From an uncultured Eubacteriales bacterium (GTDB taxonomy: Bacteria > Bacillota > Clostridia > Christensenellales > Aristaeellaceae), in the NCBI GenBank assembly GCA_900542445.1, contig UQNN01000022.1, forward strand, positions 1 to 34,821: a stretch of DNA of 34,821 bases, in the 5' to 3' direction. Position 1 is the first letter of the stretch. Each line of letters begins with the position of its first letter. The notes beneath the pieces were generated by a model that saw only the letters and a list, made by a program, of their open reading frames with translations, did not search any database and was not told the origin of the DNA. Both the position numbers and the translations under genes were made by a program. Below, in pieces: positions 6,107 through 14,793 of this stretch.

Positions 6107-8149
6107 ATGAAAAGCGACACACGCTACTCGAACCGCAAACCGGGCGTAAAGACAGAGCGCCCCGTGCGGGATATGCGCGCCCAGCGCACGCAAAAAGAAC
6201 AGAAAGTGCAGCTGACCGTCCGCGGCATGGCCCGCGGCGCAATCCGCATGGAAGCCGAGGATGGCACGATTTATACCTGCGCGAAGGATAACGCGCGCGG
6301 CGCGCTTTTCGGTGACACGGTGCTTGCTGAGCGCATCGGCCGCGACCGCGTGGTCGTTGCGAAAGTGGTGACGCATGCGCATGAAAACATCATGGGCGTG
6401 TTGCGTGTGCACGACGGTGTGCGCGTGATTCAACCGCTTGAGCGCCGTCTGCCTGCTGAAATTGCCGTTGCAGATATGCACGCCGAGGCAGAAGACGGCG
6501 AAATCGTCCGCACGCATGTTACCCGCTGGGAAGATGAAGGCGGCTTATGTGTCAGCGTCGAAGATCGAATCGGCAGTTTTGAGCAGGCAACCTGCGCGCT
6601 TGATGCACTGGTGATGAGCATGCGTCTGCGCACCGATTTCCCGGAGGATGTATTGCGTGAAGCGGATGCATGCCGTCCGGCTGACTTGGCGGATGATCCG
6701 ACGCGTGAGGATATGCGCCATCTGTTGTCCTTCACCATCGACGGGCGCGACGCGAAGGATTTCGACGATTCCGTGAGCCTTGAGCAGCTGGAAAACGGCA
6801 ATGTTCTTCTCGGCGTGCACATTGCAGATGTCGGCCACTATGTTAAACCGGGCACGGCGCTGGATCGCGAGGCTTTTGCCCGCGGCACAAGCGTTTATCT
6901 GCCGGGCCGCGTGCTGCCGATGCTGCCGGAGCAGCTATGCAACGGCGTCTGTTCGCTGCGCCCGAACGAGGATAAATTCACCATGACTGCGCTGATGGAA
7001 ATTGACGACGCAGGGCGCGTTGTGAATGAGCGCATTGCCCGAACCATCACCCGCAGCAAAGCGCGGCTGGTGTACGACGACGTGAATGCGCTGTTCAACG
7101 GCAGCGAGCAGCAGCAGGCCGCGATGGCTCCGGTGGCCAACGCGCTTCGCCAGATGCGCGCGCTGGCTGGAAAGCTGCGCGCGCGCAGACAGGCGAAGGG
7201 CTGCATCGATTTTGAAATTGAAGAGCCGAATTTTGTGCTGGATGAAAACGGCGAGCCGGTGGAAATCATCACCCGTGAGCGCGGCGAAGCGGAAATGATG
7301 ATCGAGGATTTTATGCTGGCGGCTAACGAATGTGTGGCGCGCTTTGCCCGCGAAAACCGCCTGCCGCTGCTCTACCGCGTGCATGAAAAGCCGGATCCGG
7401 AGAAGTTGGCGATGTTTGCCGATTTTCTCGATGGCATTGGCGTAAATGCGAAGAACATCCGCCACGACGCCGCGCCGGGTGATATACGTGCGATTCTGGA
7501 AAAGACGAAGGATCGCCCGGAATGCTCTGTGATTACCGCGTTGGCCCTGCGCAGCATGCAAAAGGCGCGCTATGATGTTGCGCCGCTGGGGCATTACGGC
7601 CTTGCGATGGCGGACTACTGTCACTTTACCTCGCCGATTCGCCGCTATCCGGATCTGGTGGTCAGCCGCGCGCTGACAGCCAAATTGACCGGACAGCCGA
7701 TTCCGATGATGGGCGAGGAATTGGCCGATGCGGCCGTTCGTTCCAGTGAACGGGAGCGCGCCGCGATCGACGCGGAACGTGCTGCCGATAAGCTGATGAT
7801 GGCCCGCCTGATGGCGCACCACGTCGGCGAGGATTATGATGGAACCATCAACGGCGTGAGCGAATACGGCATGTATATCACGCTGTCCAACGGCGCGGAG
7901 GGCTTTGTGCCCGTGCGCACGCTGGAAGATTGGTTCGGCTTTGACGAGCGCCGCATGCTGCTTCGCGGCGAACGCACCGGCACGGTGTTTTCGCTTGGTC
8001 AGCCTGTGCGTGTGAAAGTACAGAACGTTGAATTGACCCAGTGCAACATTGATTTAACGCTGCTCACCCCGCTTAAAGGGCGCACGGCAGGCGGCCAGAC
8101 GTCCGACAGAAAGCGCGAGCGCGACCGCATGCGCGGGTTTAATCGGTAA
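6107..8149 (+). CDS. rnr: Ribonuclease R, 3'-5' exoribonuclease
   Basis: RNase R degrades structured RNA processively from the 3' end and takes part in mRNA turnover, rRNA quality control and tmRNA-linked decay. Domain order is a basic N-terminal tail (1-50), cold-shock/OB region (about 55-190), RNB catalytic domain (about 200-520) and S1 domain (about 590-660), with a basic tail. The catalytic metal motif TIDGRDAKDFDDS supplies D212, D218, D220 and D221. HFTSPIRRYPDL, typical of the RNB C-terminal part, is present. The 680-aa length is normal. The ATG at 6107 follows AGGAGAG. Its usual partner smpB is not next to it. Confidence 0.96.
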   Translation: MKSDTRYSNRKPGVKTERPVRDMRAQRTQKEQKVQLTVRGMARGAIRMEAEDGTIYTCAKDNARGALFGDTVLAERIGRDRVVVAKVVTHAHENIMGVLRVHDGVRVIQPLERRLPAEIAVADMHAEAEDGEIVRTHVTRWEDEGGLCVSVEDRIGSFEQATCALDALVMSMRLRTDFPEDVLREADACRPADLADDPTREDMRHLLSFTIDGRDAKDFDDSVSLEQLENGNVLLGVHIADVGHYVKPGTALDREAFARGTSVYLPGRVLPMLPEQLCNGVCSLRPNEDKFTMTALMEIDDAGRVVNERIARTITRSKARLVYDDVNALFNGSEQQQAAMAPVANALRQMRALAGKLRARRQAKGCIDFEIEEPNFVLDENGEPVEIITRERGEAEMMIEDFMLAANECVARFARENRLPLLYRVHEKPDPEKLAMFADFLDGIGVNAKNIRHDAAPGDIRAILEKTKDRPECSVITALALRSMQKARYDVAPLGHYGLAMADYCHFTSPIRRYPDLVVSRALTAKLTGQPIPMMGEELADAAVRSSERERAAIDAERAADKLMMARLMAHHVGEDYDGTINGVSEYGMYITLSNGAEGFVPVRTLEDWFGFDERRMLLRGERTGTVFSLGQPVRVKVQNVELTQCNIDLTLLTPLKGRTAGGQTSDRKRERDRMRGFNR

Positions 8150-8156
8150 GGCAAGG

Positions 8157-8185
8157 TTGCATCCGGGCGGTTCGCATGGTATAAT
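8157..8185 (+). promoter_or_regulatory. Sigma-A promoter of gpsA
   Basis: TTGCAT (8157-8162), a 17-bp spacer and TATAAT (8180-8185) begin only 8 bp after the rnr stop. It implies that gpsA has its own promoter. Confidence 0.8.
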
Positions 8186-8219
8186 CCATCTACTGTGCAA
8201 AAAGAAAGGAACTGGGTTC

Positions 8220-9182
8220 ATGAAGGCAACGGTCATCGGCTGCGGGCGCTGGGGTTCGTTTATCGCGTGGTATCTGCGCAAAATCGGGCATGAGGTGACG
8301 CTGTACGGGCGGGAAGGCTCAAGGCACATCGAGCAGTTTTGCCGGACGCGCACCAATGGTCTGGTGACGTTGGAAGACGATGTACGCATTACGACGAATT
8401 TGCGCGAGGCGCTTGAAAGCGAACTGATCTGCATTTCCATTCGCTCGCAGAATCTGCCGGATTTGATGGCGCAGATTGCCGCCCAAAACGTGAGCGGAAA
8501 AACGTTTGCGCTGTGCATGAAGGGCATAGAGGTAACGACGTTGCGCCGCCTTTCTGAAATTGCGGAAGAGGCTGTTGGCGATTGCAACGACGTAGCCGTC
8601 TGGCTTGGGCCGGGTCACGTGCAGGAGTTTGTAAACGGGGTCCCAAACTGCATGGTCATTGATTCTCGCAGTGAAGCGGTCAAAGAACGGCTGATCGCAT
8701 GGCTCTCCGGGGGGCTGATTCGCTTCTATTATGGAACGGATTTGATCGGCAACGAAATCGGCGCGGCGGCCAAAAATGTCATCGGCATTGCGGCGGGCAT
8801 GCTGGACGGCATGGGGCTTTCTTCGCTCAAGGGCGCGCTGATGAGCCGCGGCACGAGGGAAGTTTCCCGATTGATCGCAGCGATGGGAGGCAACGGCTTT
8901 TCGGCCTATGGTTTGTGCCATCTGGGCGATTATGAGGCGACAGTGTTTTCGCAATACAGCCATAATCGGCGTTTTGGCGAACTTTTTGTGCGTGGCGAGC
9001 CGTATACCGAGCTGGCCGAAGGCTATGATACGGTAAAGGCGCTTTGTGCGCTGGCGGACAGGCACAATGTGGATATGCCGATCTGCCGCGCGATTTACGC
9101 GGTGCTTTACGACGGCGCACAGCCCAAAGAGCAGATGAACCTTCTGTTTACCCGCAGTCTCAAACGCGAATTTGACGGCTGA
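8220..9182 (+). CDS. gpsA: Glycerol-3-phosphate dehydrogenase [NAD(P)+]
   Basis: Reduces dihydroxyacetone phosphate to sn-glycerol-3-phosphate for phospholipid synthesis; cytoplasmic. The N-terminal Rossmann motif GCGRWGSFIAWYL is at 6-18. The C-terminal half has the family core NEIGAAAKNVIGIAAGMLDG with the catalytic lysine, and a HLGDYEATVFSQYSHNRRFG segment matching the GpsA substrate-binding region. It is 320 aa from the ATG at 8220, which has AAAGAAAGGA upstream. A longer in-frame reading from 8157 would start inside the -35 box and is rejected. It is somewhat divergent (GDYEAT where many have GDLxxT), so a related polyol-phosphate dehydrogenase role cannot be excluded. Confidence 0.87.
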   Translation: MKATVIGCGRWGSFIAWYLRKIGHEVTLYGREGSRHIEQFCRTRTNGLVTLEDDVRITTNLREALESELICISIRSQNLPDLMAQIAAQNVSGKTFALCMKGIEVTTLRRLSEIAEEAVGDCNDVAVWLGPGHVQEFVNGVPNCMVIDSRSEAVKERLIAWLSGGLIRFYYGTDLIGNEIGAAAKNVIGIAAGMLDGMGLSSLKGALMSRGTREVSRLIAAMGGNGFSAYGLCHLGDYEATVFSQYSHNRRFGELFVRGEPYTELAEGYDTVKALCALADRHNVDMPICRAIYAVLYDGAQPKEQMNLLFTRSLKREFDG

Positions 9183-9272
9183 AAAAGTGAATGAAAATCG
9201 AAAAAAGGCATATTCTGTCCGGAAACATTGTTAAAAACCGGCGGAAAAATGCGGATTGCGCGCAACTTCCCC

Positions 9273-9301
9273 TTGCACAAGACGCGCGTTGCTGATATAC
9301 T
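9273..9301 (+). promoter_or_regulatory. Sigma-A promoter of rex
   Basis: TTGCAC (9273-9278), 17 bp and TATACT (9296-9301). A TTGTTAA half-site at 9228-9234 resembles half of the Rex operator, but the second arm is missing, so autoregulation is unproven. Confidence 0.8.
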
Positions 9302-9350
9302 TGACGGTAGAGGTTTCTGTTTTTTGATTGCTTTGAAGAGGTGAGTACAC

Positions 9351-10022
9351 ATGGCTTACAAATCGAGGGTTTCCGACGCTGTTGTGCGCAGGCTTCCTAT
9401 GTATTATCGTCATCTGCGTGAGCTTGAAAAGGCGGGCGTCGTGCGGATTTCTTCCCAGGAGCTGGGCGAACGCATGAATTTGACCGCTTCGCAGATTCGG
9501 CAGGACATCAACTGCTTTGGCGGCTTCGGCCAGCAGGGCTACGGCTATCACGTGGCCAATCTGAAGGAACGTATCGGCGAAATTCTCGGCTTAAATCACG
9601 AATATCATGTCATCATCATCGGCGCGGGCAATATCGGCCGCGCGGTGGCGAATTATACCGGTTTCGCGAAGGAAGGCTTCAATGTGCAGGCGATGTTTGA
9701 TGTGTCGCCCGCGCTGGTCGGCATCGATGTGCACGGCATTCTCGTGCAGCCGATGGAGAAGCTTGACGCGTGGATGGCGGCTCATCAGGTGGATATTGCG
9801 GTGCTGGCCGTTCCGTCTGCGCATGCGCAGGCGACCTGCGACGTGTTGGTTCGCGGCGGTGTTCGCGCGATCTGGAATTTTGCGCCGGTCGATCTGGTGC
9901 TGCCGGAAGGCGTAGCCGTCAACAACGTCCATCTGTCCGACAGCCTGCACATTCTTTCTTATCGCATGAACGAGAAGGAACTGTTTGCCGCCATCGATGC
10001 GGGCAAACAGCAGCGCGACTAA
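9351..10022 (+). CDS. rex: Redox-sensing transcriptional repressor Rex
   Basis: Rex senses the NADH/NAD+ ratio and represses fermentation and respiration genes when NADH is low. An N-terminal winged helix (about 1-75) contains VVRRLPMYYRHLREL and the recognition-helix sequence ASQIRQDINCFGGFG. The C-terminal Rossmann domain has the NADH-binding motif GAGNIGRA starting at residue 91, followed by the MFDVSP segment typical of Rex. The 223-aa length is normal. The ATG at 9351 follows GAGGTGAG. It is the first gene of a probable rex-vanW-tetR operon (24 and 20 bp gaps). Confidence 0.96.
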   Translation: MAYKSRVSDAVVRRLPMYYRHLRELEKAGVVRISSQELGERMNLTASQIRQDINCFGGFGQQGYGYHVANLKERIGEILGLNHEYHVIIIGAGNIGRAVANYTGFAKEGFNVQAMFDVSPALVGIDVHGILVQPMEKLDAWMAAHQVDIAVLAVPSAHAQATCDVLVRGGVRAIWNFAPVDLVLPEGVAVNNVHLSDSLHILSYRMNEKELFAAIDAGKQQRD

Positions 10023-10046
10023 TCAACCTAAAAGGAGAGCGCGTTT

Positions 10047-11489
10047 ATGGCTTTTGATCCGCGCACCAAAGAGGAAAGAAAGCTGTTCCCATTTTGGACG
10101 CTGATCGTCATCGCAGGGTGTGCAGCCTTGTGGGTTTTCGGTGCGAAAATTTATCAGGAAAGCATGGCGGCATATCGATCATATGCCGCCATCACTCAAA
10201 ATGCGGCACAAAATACCTATTATCCGGGCGTATTCGTGGATGGAATCGATTTGGGCGGCATGACCCGCGAGGAAGCGATCGCCCTGTTCGGCGACAGGCA
10301 GCAGCAGACCAGCGACGCGTTTTCGCTGGTTGTGCAATCTGGCGAACGGAAGTGGCGCATTACGTCCGGCGAAGTGCCGATGACCTTTGACGCACAAACC
10401 GTGCTGGAGGCGGCCTATAACGTCGGCCGCTACGGCACACTGGAAGAGCGGCTTGCTGCGATTGACGATGCGGCTCAAAACGGCGTTTCGTTTACAACGG
10501 GCTTTTCGTATGACCGTGCGGCGATTGATAAGCTGGTCGATATCATTGCGGATAGTCTTGAATACGACGCGACGGATGCGACGCTTGCGGCGTTTGACGT
10601 GCAGACGCGCACATTTACGTTTTCGGATGCAAAGCCCGGTTATCGCGTGAATCGGACGGCGCTTCAGGAGGAAATCCTTGCCGCGCTGGATGAAGGCGCG
10701 TATGATCGTGTGATTACGCCGAAGGGCGAAAGCGTAGAACCGACGGTTACAAAAGATCAGCTCGTGGGCCAGTTTGGCCTGATTTCCTCGTTTACGACGA
10801 CGACGACCAAGGACAAAGACCGCAATAACAACATCGAGATTTCCGCTGCGGCGCTCAACGGGCGCATGGTCAAGCCGGGAGATACGATGTCTTTCAACGA
10901 CTGTACGGGCCAGCGCACCGGCGAAAAGGGTTACCGCGAAGCAGGCGCGATTGCGGGCGGCATGCTGGTGGATGATACGGGCGGCGGCGTGTGCCAGACG
11001 TCTTCTACGCTGTTCAACGCCGTTGTGCGCGCAGATCTTGAAATCGTCAAACGCAGCGCGCACAGCTGGCCGTCGTCTTATGTCAACAAAGGTGAAGACG
11101 CAACGGTCAACTGGCCGTCGCTGGATTTTGTTTTCCGCAACAACGGGGATTATCCGGTGTTTGTCATCGCATGGTATGAAGAGCAGACGGTGACGGTACA
11201 GATTTACGGCAAGCTGCTGCCGAATGGGCAGACGATCGATTTGGAATCGGAGGTCGTGAAGACCATTAAGCCGGACGATGCGGTGCTCTACACGTTGGAT
11301 ACGTCTCTGCCTGTCGGTACGAGAAAAGCCGGGCGCAAAAAACGGACGGGTTACGTTGTGGATACCTACAAGGTATACAAAGACGCGGATGGCAATGTGG
11401 CCGAACGCCAAAAACTCTGGACGACGACTTACCGCGCCATGCAGGATGAAATTCTGTATAACGACGGTTCCGGCGCGGCGAAGGAATAA
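10047..11489 (+). CDS. VanW family cell-envelope protein (YoaR-like)
   Basis: A 480-aa membrane-anchored extracytoplasmic protein. It has a short basic N-terminus, one hydrophobic anchor (about 14-36), a putative peptidoglycan-binding region (about 75-240), and a VanW domain (about 245-380) with FNDCTGQRTGEKGY and GGGVCQTSSTLFNAV. A beta-rich tail with GTRKAGRKKRTG, which may be a diverged G5-like module, ends the protein. The molecular role of VanW is not established; such proteins are common in Firmicutes and do not themselves imply vancomycin resistance. Its place between rex and a TetR regulator suggests co-transcription but no obvious shared function. Confidence 0.85.
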   Translation: MAFDPRTKEERKLFPFWTLIVIAGCAALWVFGAKIYQESMAAYRSYAAITQNAAQNTYYPGVFVDGIDLGGMTREEAIALFGDRQQQTSDAFSLVVQSGERKWRITSGEVPMTFDAQTVLEAAYNVGRYGTLEERLAAIDDAAQNGVSFTTGFSYDRAAIDKLVDIIADSLEYDATDATLAAFDVQTRTFTFSDAKPGYRVNRTALQEEILAALDEGAYDRVITPKGESVEPTVTKDQLVGQFGLISSFTTTTTKDKDRNNNIEISAAALNGRMVKPGDTMSFNDCTGQRTGEKGYREAGAIAGGMLVDDTGGGVCQTSSTLFNAVVRADLEIVKRSAHSWPSSYVNKGEDATVNWPSLDFVFRNNGDYPVFVIAWYEEQTVTVQIYGKLLPNGQTIDLESEVVKTIKPDDAVLYTLDTSLPVGTRKAGRKKRTGYVVDTYKVYKDADGNVAERQKLWTTTYRAMQDEILYNDGSGAAKE

Positions 11490-11509
11490 ACCAAAGAGAA
11501 ACGAGGGGA

Positions 11510-12232
11510 ATGGACTTGAAAAAGGGGGACGCGCGGCGCGGCGAATTGCTCGCCGCAGCTGAAAAGCTGTTCTATACGAAGGGCTATGAGAATACCTCCG
11601 TTCAGGACATTCTGGATGCCGTTGGTTTTTCCAAAGGCGGCTTTTACCATCATTTTGACAGTAAATTGGCCGTGCTGGAAGCGATTTGCCAGCAGCGGGC
11701 GGAAGAACTCAGCCAAAGCGCCATGCAGGCCGCTGGGCAACCGAATCTGACTGCCTGCGAAAAACTCAATGCGCTTCTGGCTTCTTCCACGTTGTGGCAG
11801 AGCGAAAATCCGGGTTTCGTCATGCTGCTCATTCAAGCCGCCTATTGTGAAAACGGCGCGCTGATGCGGGAAAAAATGAAAACCTGCCAGCTTTTGAGCA
11901 TGCAGACGGCGCTCGAAGGCGTGTTGCGCGAAGGCGTGGAAAGCGGTGATTTTTTTGTTGACGACGTGAAAACGACGGCGGGGTTGGTGCTGCGGCTGTA
12001 CATGCAGTTCACGGATGAGATTGCTTTTCTGCTGGCCGGCGAGGAAAACGAGCTTCAGCTTTGCGATAAAGCGATTGAAAAAATGCGGGCATATCGCACG
12101 GCAATCGAGCGGCTGCTGTTTGCGCCGTATGGTTCCATCGTGTTGATTGAAAGCAGAAATCTGCAAGTGTTGGTGCAGCGTGTTTTCAGGGAAAGGCTGC
12201 GTAAACGGGCGGATCATTTGCTCAATGGCTGA
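11510..12232 (+). CDS. TetR/AcrR family transcriptional regulator
   Basis: A 240-aa one-component regulator. The TetR DNA-binding domain is at about 10-56, with the classic order AAEKLFYTKGYENTSVQDIL then GFSKGGFYHHFDSK. The remainder is an all-alpha ligand-binding/dimerisation region with no recognisable ligand. The start may be the ATG at 11510 behind ACGAGGGG. It lies 20 bp after the VanW gene and is closed by a terminator. No drug pump or enzyme that would reveal its target is adjacent; the VanW-like gene is the only plausible local target. Confidence 0.9.
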   Translation: MDLKKGDARRGELLAAAEKLFYTKGYENTSVQDILDAVGFSKGGFYHHFDSKLAVLEAICQQRAEELSQSAMQAAGQPNLTACEKLNALLASSTLWQSENPGFVMLLIQAAYCENGALMREKMKTCQLLSMQTALEGVLREGVESGDFFVDDVKTTAGLVLRLYMQFTDEIAFLLAGEENELQLCDKAIEKMRAYRTAIERLLFAPYGSIVLIESRNLQVLVQRVFRERLRKRADHLLNG

Positions 12233-12253
12233 GCGGGCGTGGGCCCGCTTTTT
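12232..12253 (+). terminator. Terminator after the rex-vanW-tetR operon
   Basis: AGCGGGC (12232-12238) pairs with GCCCGCT (12243-12249), a 4-nt loop lies between, and the T-run is 12249-12253. The stem overlaps the last base of the tetR stop codon. Confidence 0.9.
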
Positions 12254-12285
12254 GTTTTGCAAAGAACTTTGAATAACGGGAAGTG

Positions 12286-12314
12286 TTGACAAAAAGCTTC
12301 TTTTAGTTCATAAT
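12286..12314 (+). promoter_or_regulatory. Sigma-A promoter of glmM
   Basis: TTGACA (12286-12291), 17 bp and CATAAT (12309-12314), about 80 bp upstream of the chosen glmM start. Confidence 0.82.
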
Positions 12315-12396
12315 AGAAACATTGGTTGGTTCATAAAATACCGGGATAAAACTGAAAAAAGCAGTCGGCCGCATGGCTGGGAAAGGTGCAGTTTTT

Positions 12397-13761
12397 ATGG
12401 GTAAATACTTTGGAACAGACGGGTTTCGCGGTGAAGCCAATGTAGATTTGACCAGCGAACACGCTTATCAAATCGGCAAGTTCATCGGTTGGTACTACGG
12501 CGCGCGCAAGGGCAGAAAGGCCCGCGTGGTGATCGGCAAAGATACCCGCCGTTCCAGCTATATGTTTGAATATGCGATTGTGGCGGGCCTGACGGCGACC
12601 GGCGCGGATGCCTATATGCTCCACGTCACCACGACGCCGAGCGTTGCCTATGTCACCCGCGTGGACAGCTTTGACTGCGGCGTGATGATTTCCGCATCAC
12701 ATAATCCGTTTTACGACAACGGCATCAAGCTTATCAATGGCCGCGGTGAGAAGATGGACGACCAGACGATCGCAGATATTGAGGCGTATCTGGACGGCAA
12801 TCTGGCTGCGCTGGGGCTGGAGGGCGATGTGCCGGCAGCCAGACGCGAAGAGCTGGGCGAAATCGTGGATTATGTTTCCGGCCGCAACCGCTATGTCGGC
12901 TATCTGATTTCGCTGGCCGCGCATTCCTATAAGAATATGCGCGTCGGTTTGGACTGTGCCAACGGCAGTTCGTGGAACATTGCCAAGACCGTTTTTGAGG
13001 CGCTGGGGGCGAAGACGTTTGTCATCAACGCGGAGCCGGACGGTGTGAACATCAACCGCGGCGCGGGTTCCACGCATATCGACGGTCTGCGCCGCTTTGT
13101 GGTGGAAAACCACTTGGATGTGGGCTTTGCCTATGACGGTGACGCAGATCGCTGCCTTGCAGTGGATGAAAACGGCGAGGTGGTGGATGGCGATAAGATC
13201 ATCTACATCTTTGGCTGCCAGATGAAGCGCGAAGGCAAGCTGGCGGGCAACAAGGTCGTTACCACCGTGATGAGCAATTTCGGTCTGTATAAAGCGCTGG
13301 ATGAGGCGGGTATCGGTTATGAAAAAACCGCCGTCGGCGACCGCTTTGTGTATGAAAACATGTCCCAGAATGGCTATTGCGTCGGCGGCGAGCAGTCCGG
13401 CCACATCATTTTGAGCAAATACGCGACGACGGGCGACGGCATTCTGACCTCCATCGAACTGATGGAAGCGATGCTGGATACCAAGCAGACGCTTTCCCGT
13501 TTGGCCGCGCCGGTGACGGTCTATCCGCAGGTGCTCAAAAATGTGCGCGTGAGCGATAAGGCCGCCGTTCGGAATAACGCGCATGTTCAGGCGGTCGTCA
13601 AGGCCGTGGGCGAAAAGCTGGGCGACACGGGGCGCGTGCTGCTGCGCGAGAGCGGCACGGAGCCGGTGATCCGCGTGATGGCGGAAGCGCAGGAGCAGCG
13701 CGTGGCTGAGGCATGCGTGAACGAAATGATCGACGCGATTAAGGCGGAAGGGCTGGCATAA
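12397..13761 (+). CDS. glmM: Phosphoglucosamine mutase
   Basis: Interconverts glucosamine-6-phosphate and glucosamine-1-phosphate on the way to UDP-GlcNAc. The 454-aa protein opens with the family signature YFGTDGFRGEAN and carries the phosphoserine loop ISASHNPFYDNGIKL (phospho-Ser at about 101). It has the metal loop DGDADR, the GlmM-type PDGVNINRGAGSTH, and the phosphate-binding RESGTEPVIRVM near the C-terminus. I chose the ATG at 12397 because the motif starts there and AAAGG lies about 10 nt upstream; an ATG at 12373 adds 8 unconserved residues. The next gene starts 1 bp after the stop, so the two are translationally coupled. Confidence 0.95.
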   Translation: MGKYFGTDGFRGEANVDLTSEHAYQIGKFIGWYYGARKGRKARVVIGKDTRRSSYMFEYAIVAGLTATGADAYMLHVTTTPSVAYVTRVDSFDCGVMISASHNPFYDNGIKLINGRGEKMDDQTIADIEAYLDGNLAALGLEGDVPAARREELGEIVDYVSGRNRYVGYLISLAAHSYKNMRVGLDCANGSSWNIAKTVFEALGAKTFVINAEPDGVNINRGAGSTHIDGLRRFVVENHLDVGFAYDGDADRCLAVDENGEVVDGDKIIYIFGCQMKREGKLAGNKVVTTVMSNFGLYKALDEAGIGYEKTAVGDRFVYENMSQNGYCVGGEQSGHIILSKYATTGDGILTSIELMEAMLDTKQTLSRLAAPVTVYPQVLKNVRVSDKAAVRNNAHVQAVVKAVGEKLGDTGRVLLRESGTEPVIRVMAEAQEQRVAEACVNEMIDAIKAEGLA

Positions 13762-13762
13762 G

Positions 13763-14425
13763 ATGGACGCGATCAAAATCCATGATTTGTTTGATTTAAC
13801 GCATACCCGCGCGGAAAAGATGCTTGCCGCGTGCGAATATCCGTGGGAAGCGCTTTCCCAAATCGGCGAAACGGTGCTCGAAATCGGCAGAACGCTCGAT
13901 TTGGGCGCTTACGATCATCCGGCGGCGGATGTGTGGATCGCCAAGTCTGCGACGGTTGCGGCGACGGCCAGCATCACAGGCCCGTGCGTGATTGGCGAAA
14001 AGACCGAGGTGCGCCCCGGCGCGTTTATCCGCGGCAACGTGCTCGTCGGCGACGGCGCGGTGGTCGGCAATTCCTGCGAGCTGAAAAACTGCATCCTTTT
14101 CGACGGCGTGCAGACCCCGCACTATAATTACGTCGGCGATTCCATTCTGGGCTATAAAGCGCATATGGGCGCGGGAGCCGTAACCAGCAACGTCAAAGGC
14201 GATAAAAAGAACGTCGTTGTCCACGGCGAGGCGGATTACGAAACCGGGCGCAAGAAGTTCGGCGCGATGCTCGGCGATTTTGCCGAAATCGGCTGCAACA
14301 GCGTGCTCAATCCTGGCACGATTATCGGCAGGGACAGCCAGGTCTATCCGCTGTCCTGCGTGCGCGGCGTGGTGAAAGCGCGGCACATTGTCAAGGGTGA
14401 GCGCGGCACGTTTGCCAAGGCGTAA
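13763..14425 (+). CDS. Left-handed beta-helix acyltransferase, GlmU C-domain-like
   Basis: A 220-aa protein with hexapeptide (LbH) repeats over about residues 55-190, seen as repeated I/V-G-x-x-x-x steps (VIGEKTEVRPGAFIRGNVLVG, VVGNSCELKNCILFDG). YVGDSILGYKAHMGAGAVTSNVKGDKKNV closely resembles the acetyltransferase region of GlmU. It has no nucleotidyltransferase (pyrophosphorylase) domain. Because it is coupled to glmM, the simplest inference is N-acetylation of glucosamine-1-phosphate, with uridylylation supplied elsewhere. It could instead be a standalone sugar-nucleotide acyltransferase or regulatory protein. Its N-terminal 50 residues (IHDLFDLTHTRAEKM) match no domain I can name. Confidence 0.8.
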   Translation: MDAIKIHDLFDLTHTRAEKMLAACEYPWEALSQIGETVLEIGRTLDLGAYDHPAADVWIAKSATVAATASITGPCVIGEKTEVRPGAFIRGNVLVGDGAVVGNSCELKNCILFDGVQTPHYNYVGDSILGYKAHMGAGAVTSNVKGDKKNVVVHGEADYETGRKKFGAMLGDFAEIGCNSVLNPGTIIGRDSQVYPLSCVRGVVKARHIVKGERGTFAKA

Positions 14426-14439
14426 GAAAGAAAAACGAT

Positions 14440-14484
14440 TCATCAAAAAAACGGACTGCATGAAACAGTCCGTTTTTTTGATGA
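14440..14484. terminator. Bidirectional terminator between convergent genes
   Basis: Perfect 19-bp inverted repeat (14440-14458 with 14466-14484), with seven A in one arm and seven T in the other and a 7-nt loop. It ends both the glmM operon (plus) and the TSCPD gene (minus). Confidence 0.95.
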
Positions 14485-14498
14485 GAAAACAAGCAGCG

Positions 14499-14750
14499 TT
14501 ACGCCGCGTGATTCGCCTTATATTCCTCCAGCGCGGTGGCCAGCTGGTCCGGGCAGCTCGTGCCGTTGCGGCACTGAATGCCCTTCAGGCGGCGGATGGC
14601 CTCATCCACGGTCATGCCGATGACCAGCGCGGCGACGCCCTGCGTGTTGCCCGCGCAGCCGCCGTTAAATTTGCAGGCGGTAATGATATTGTTTTCCACC
14701 TCGAACTCGATGGAGCGGCTGCAAACATTATGCGTTTTATAGGTATTCAT
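14499..14750 (-). CDS. TSCPD domain protein (TIGR03905-type), function unknown
   Basis: An 83-aa protein with CSRSIEFEVENNIITACKF, then GGCAGNTQG, and CRNGTSCPDQLA, the motif that gives the domain its name. Related domains occur at the C-terminus of B12-dependent ribonucleotide reductases, where their cysteines are thought to bind metal. The standalone form has no assigned role. The start at 14750 is chosen because AGGAGG is 6-7 nt upstream; a reading from 14768 would place that site inside the gene. It is a single-gene unit, convergent with the glmM operon and divergent from the beta-propeller gene. Confidence 0.85.
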   Translation of the reverse strand: MNTYKTHNVCSRSIEFEVENNIITACKFNGGCAGNTQGVAALVIGMTVDEAIRRLKGIQCRNGTSCPDQLATALEEYKANHAA

Positions 14751-14793
14751 GCTGTTTCCTCCTGTCATGCGTAAAAATGAACGCCGATATTAT

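Noticed and set aside
8157..8219. N-terminal extension of gpsA from a TTG start
   Set aside because: The TTG is the -35 box of the gpsA promoter, and the GxGxxG motif starts properly from the ATG at 8220.
9228..9234. Rex operator upstream of rex (TTGTTAA)
   Set aside because: Only one half-site is present; the expected TTAACAA arm is missing.
10047..11489. Vancomycin-resistance gene, because of the VanW domain
   Set aside because: VanW-domain proteins are widespread in sensitive Firmicutes and no vanHAX, vanR or vanS genes are present.
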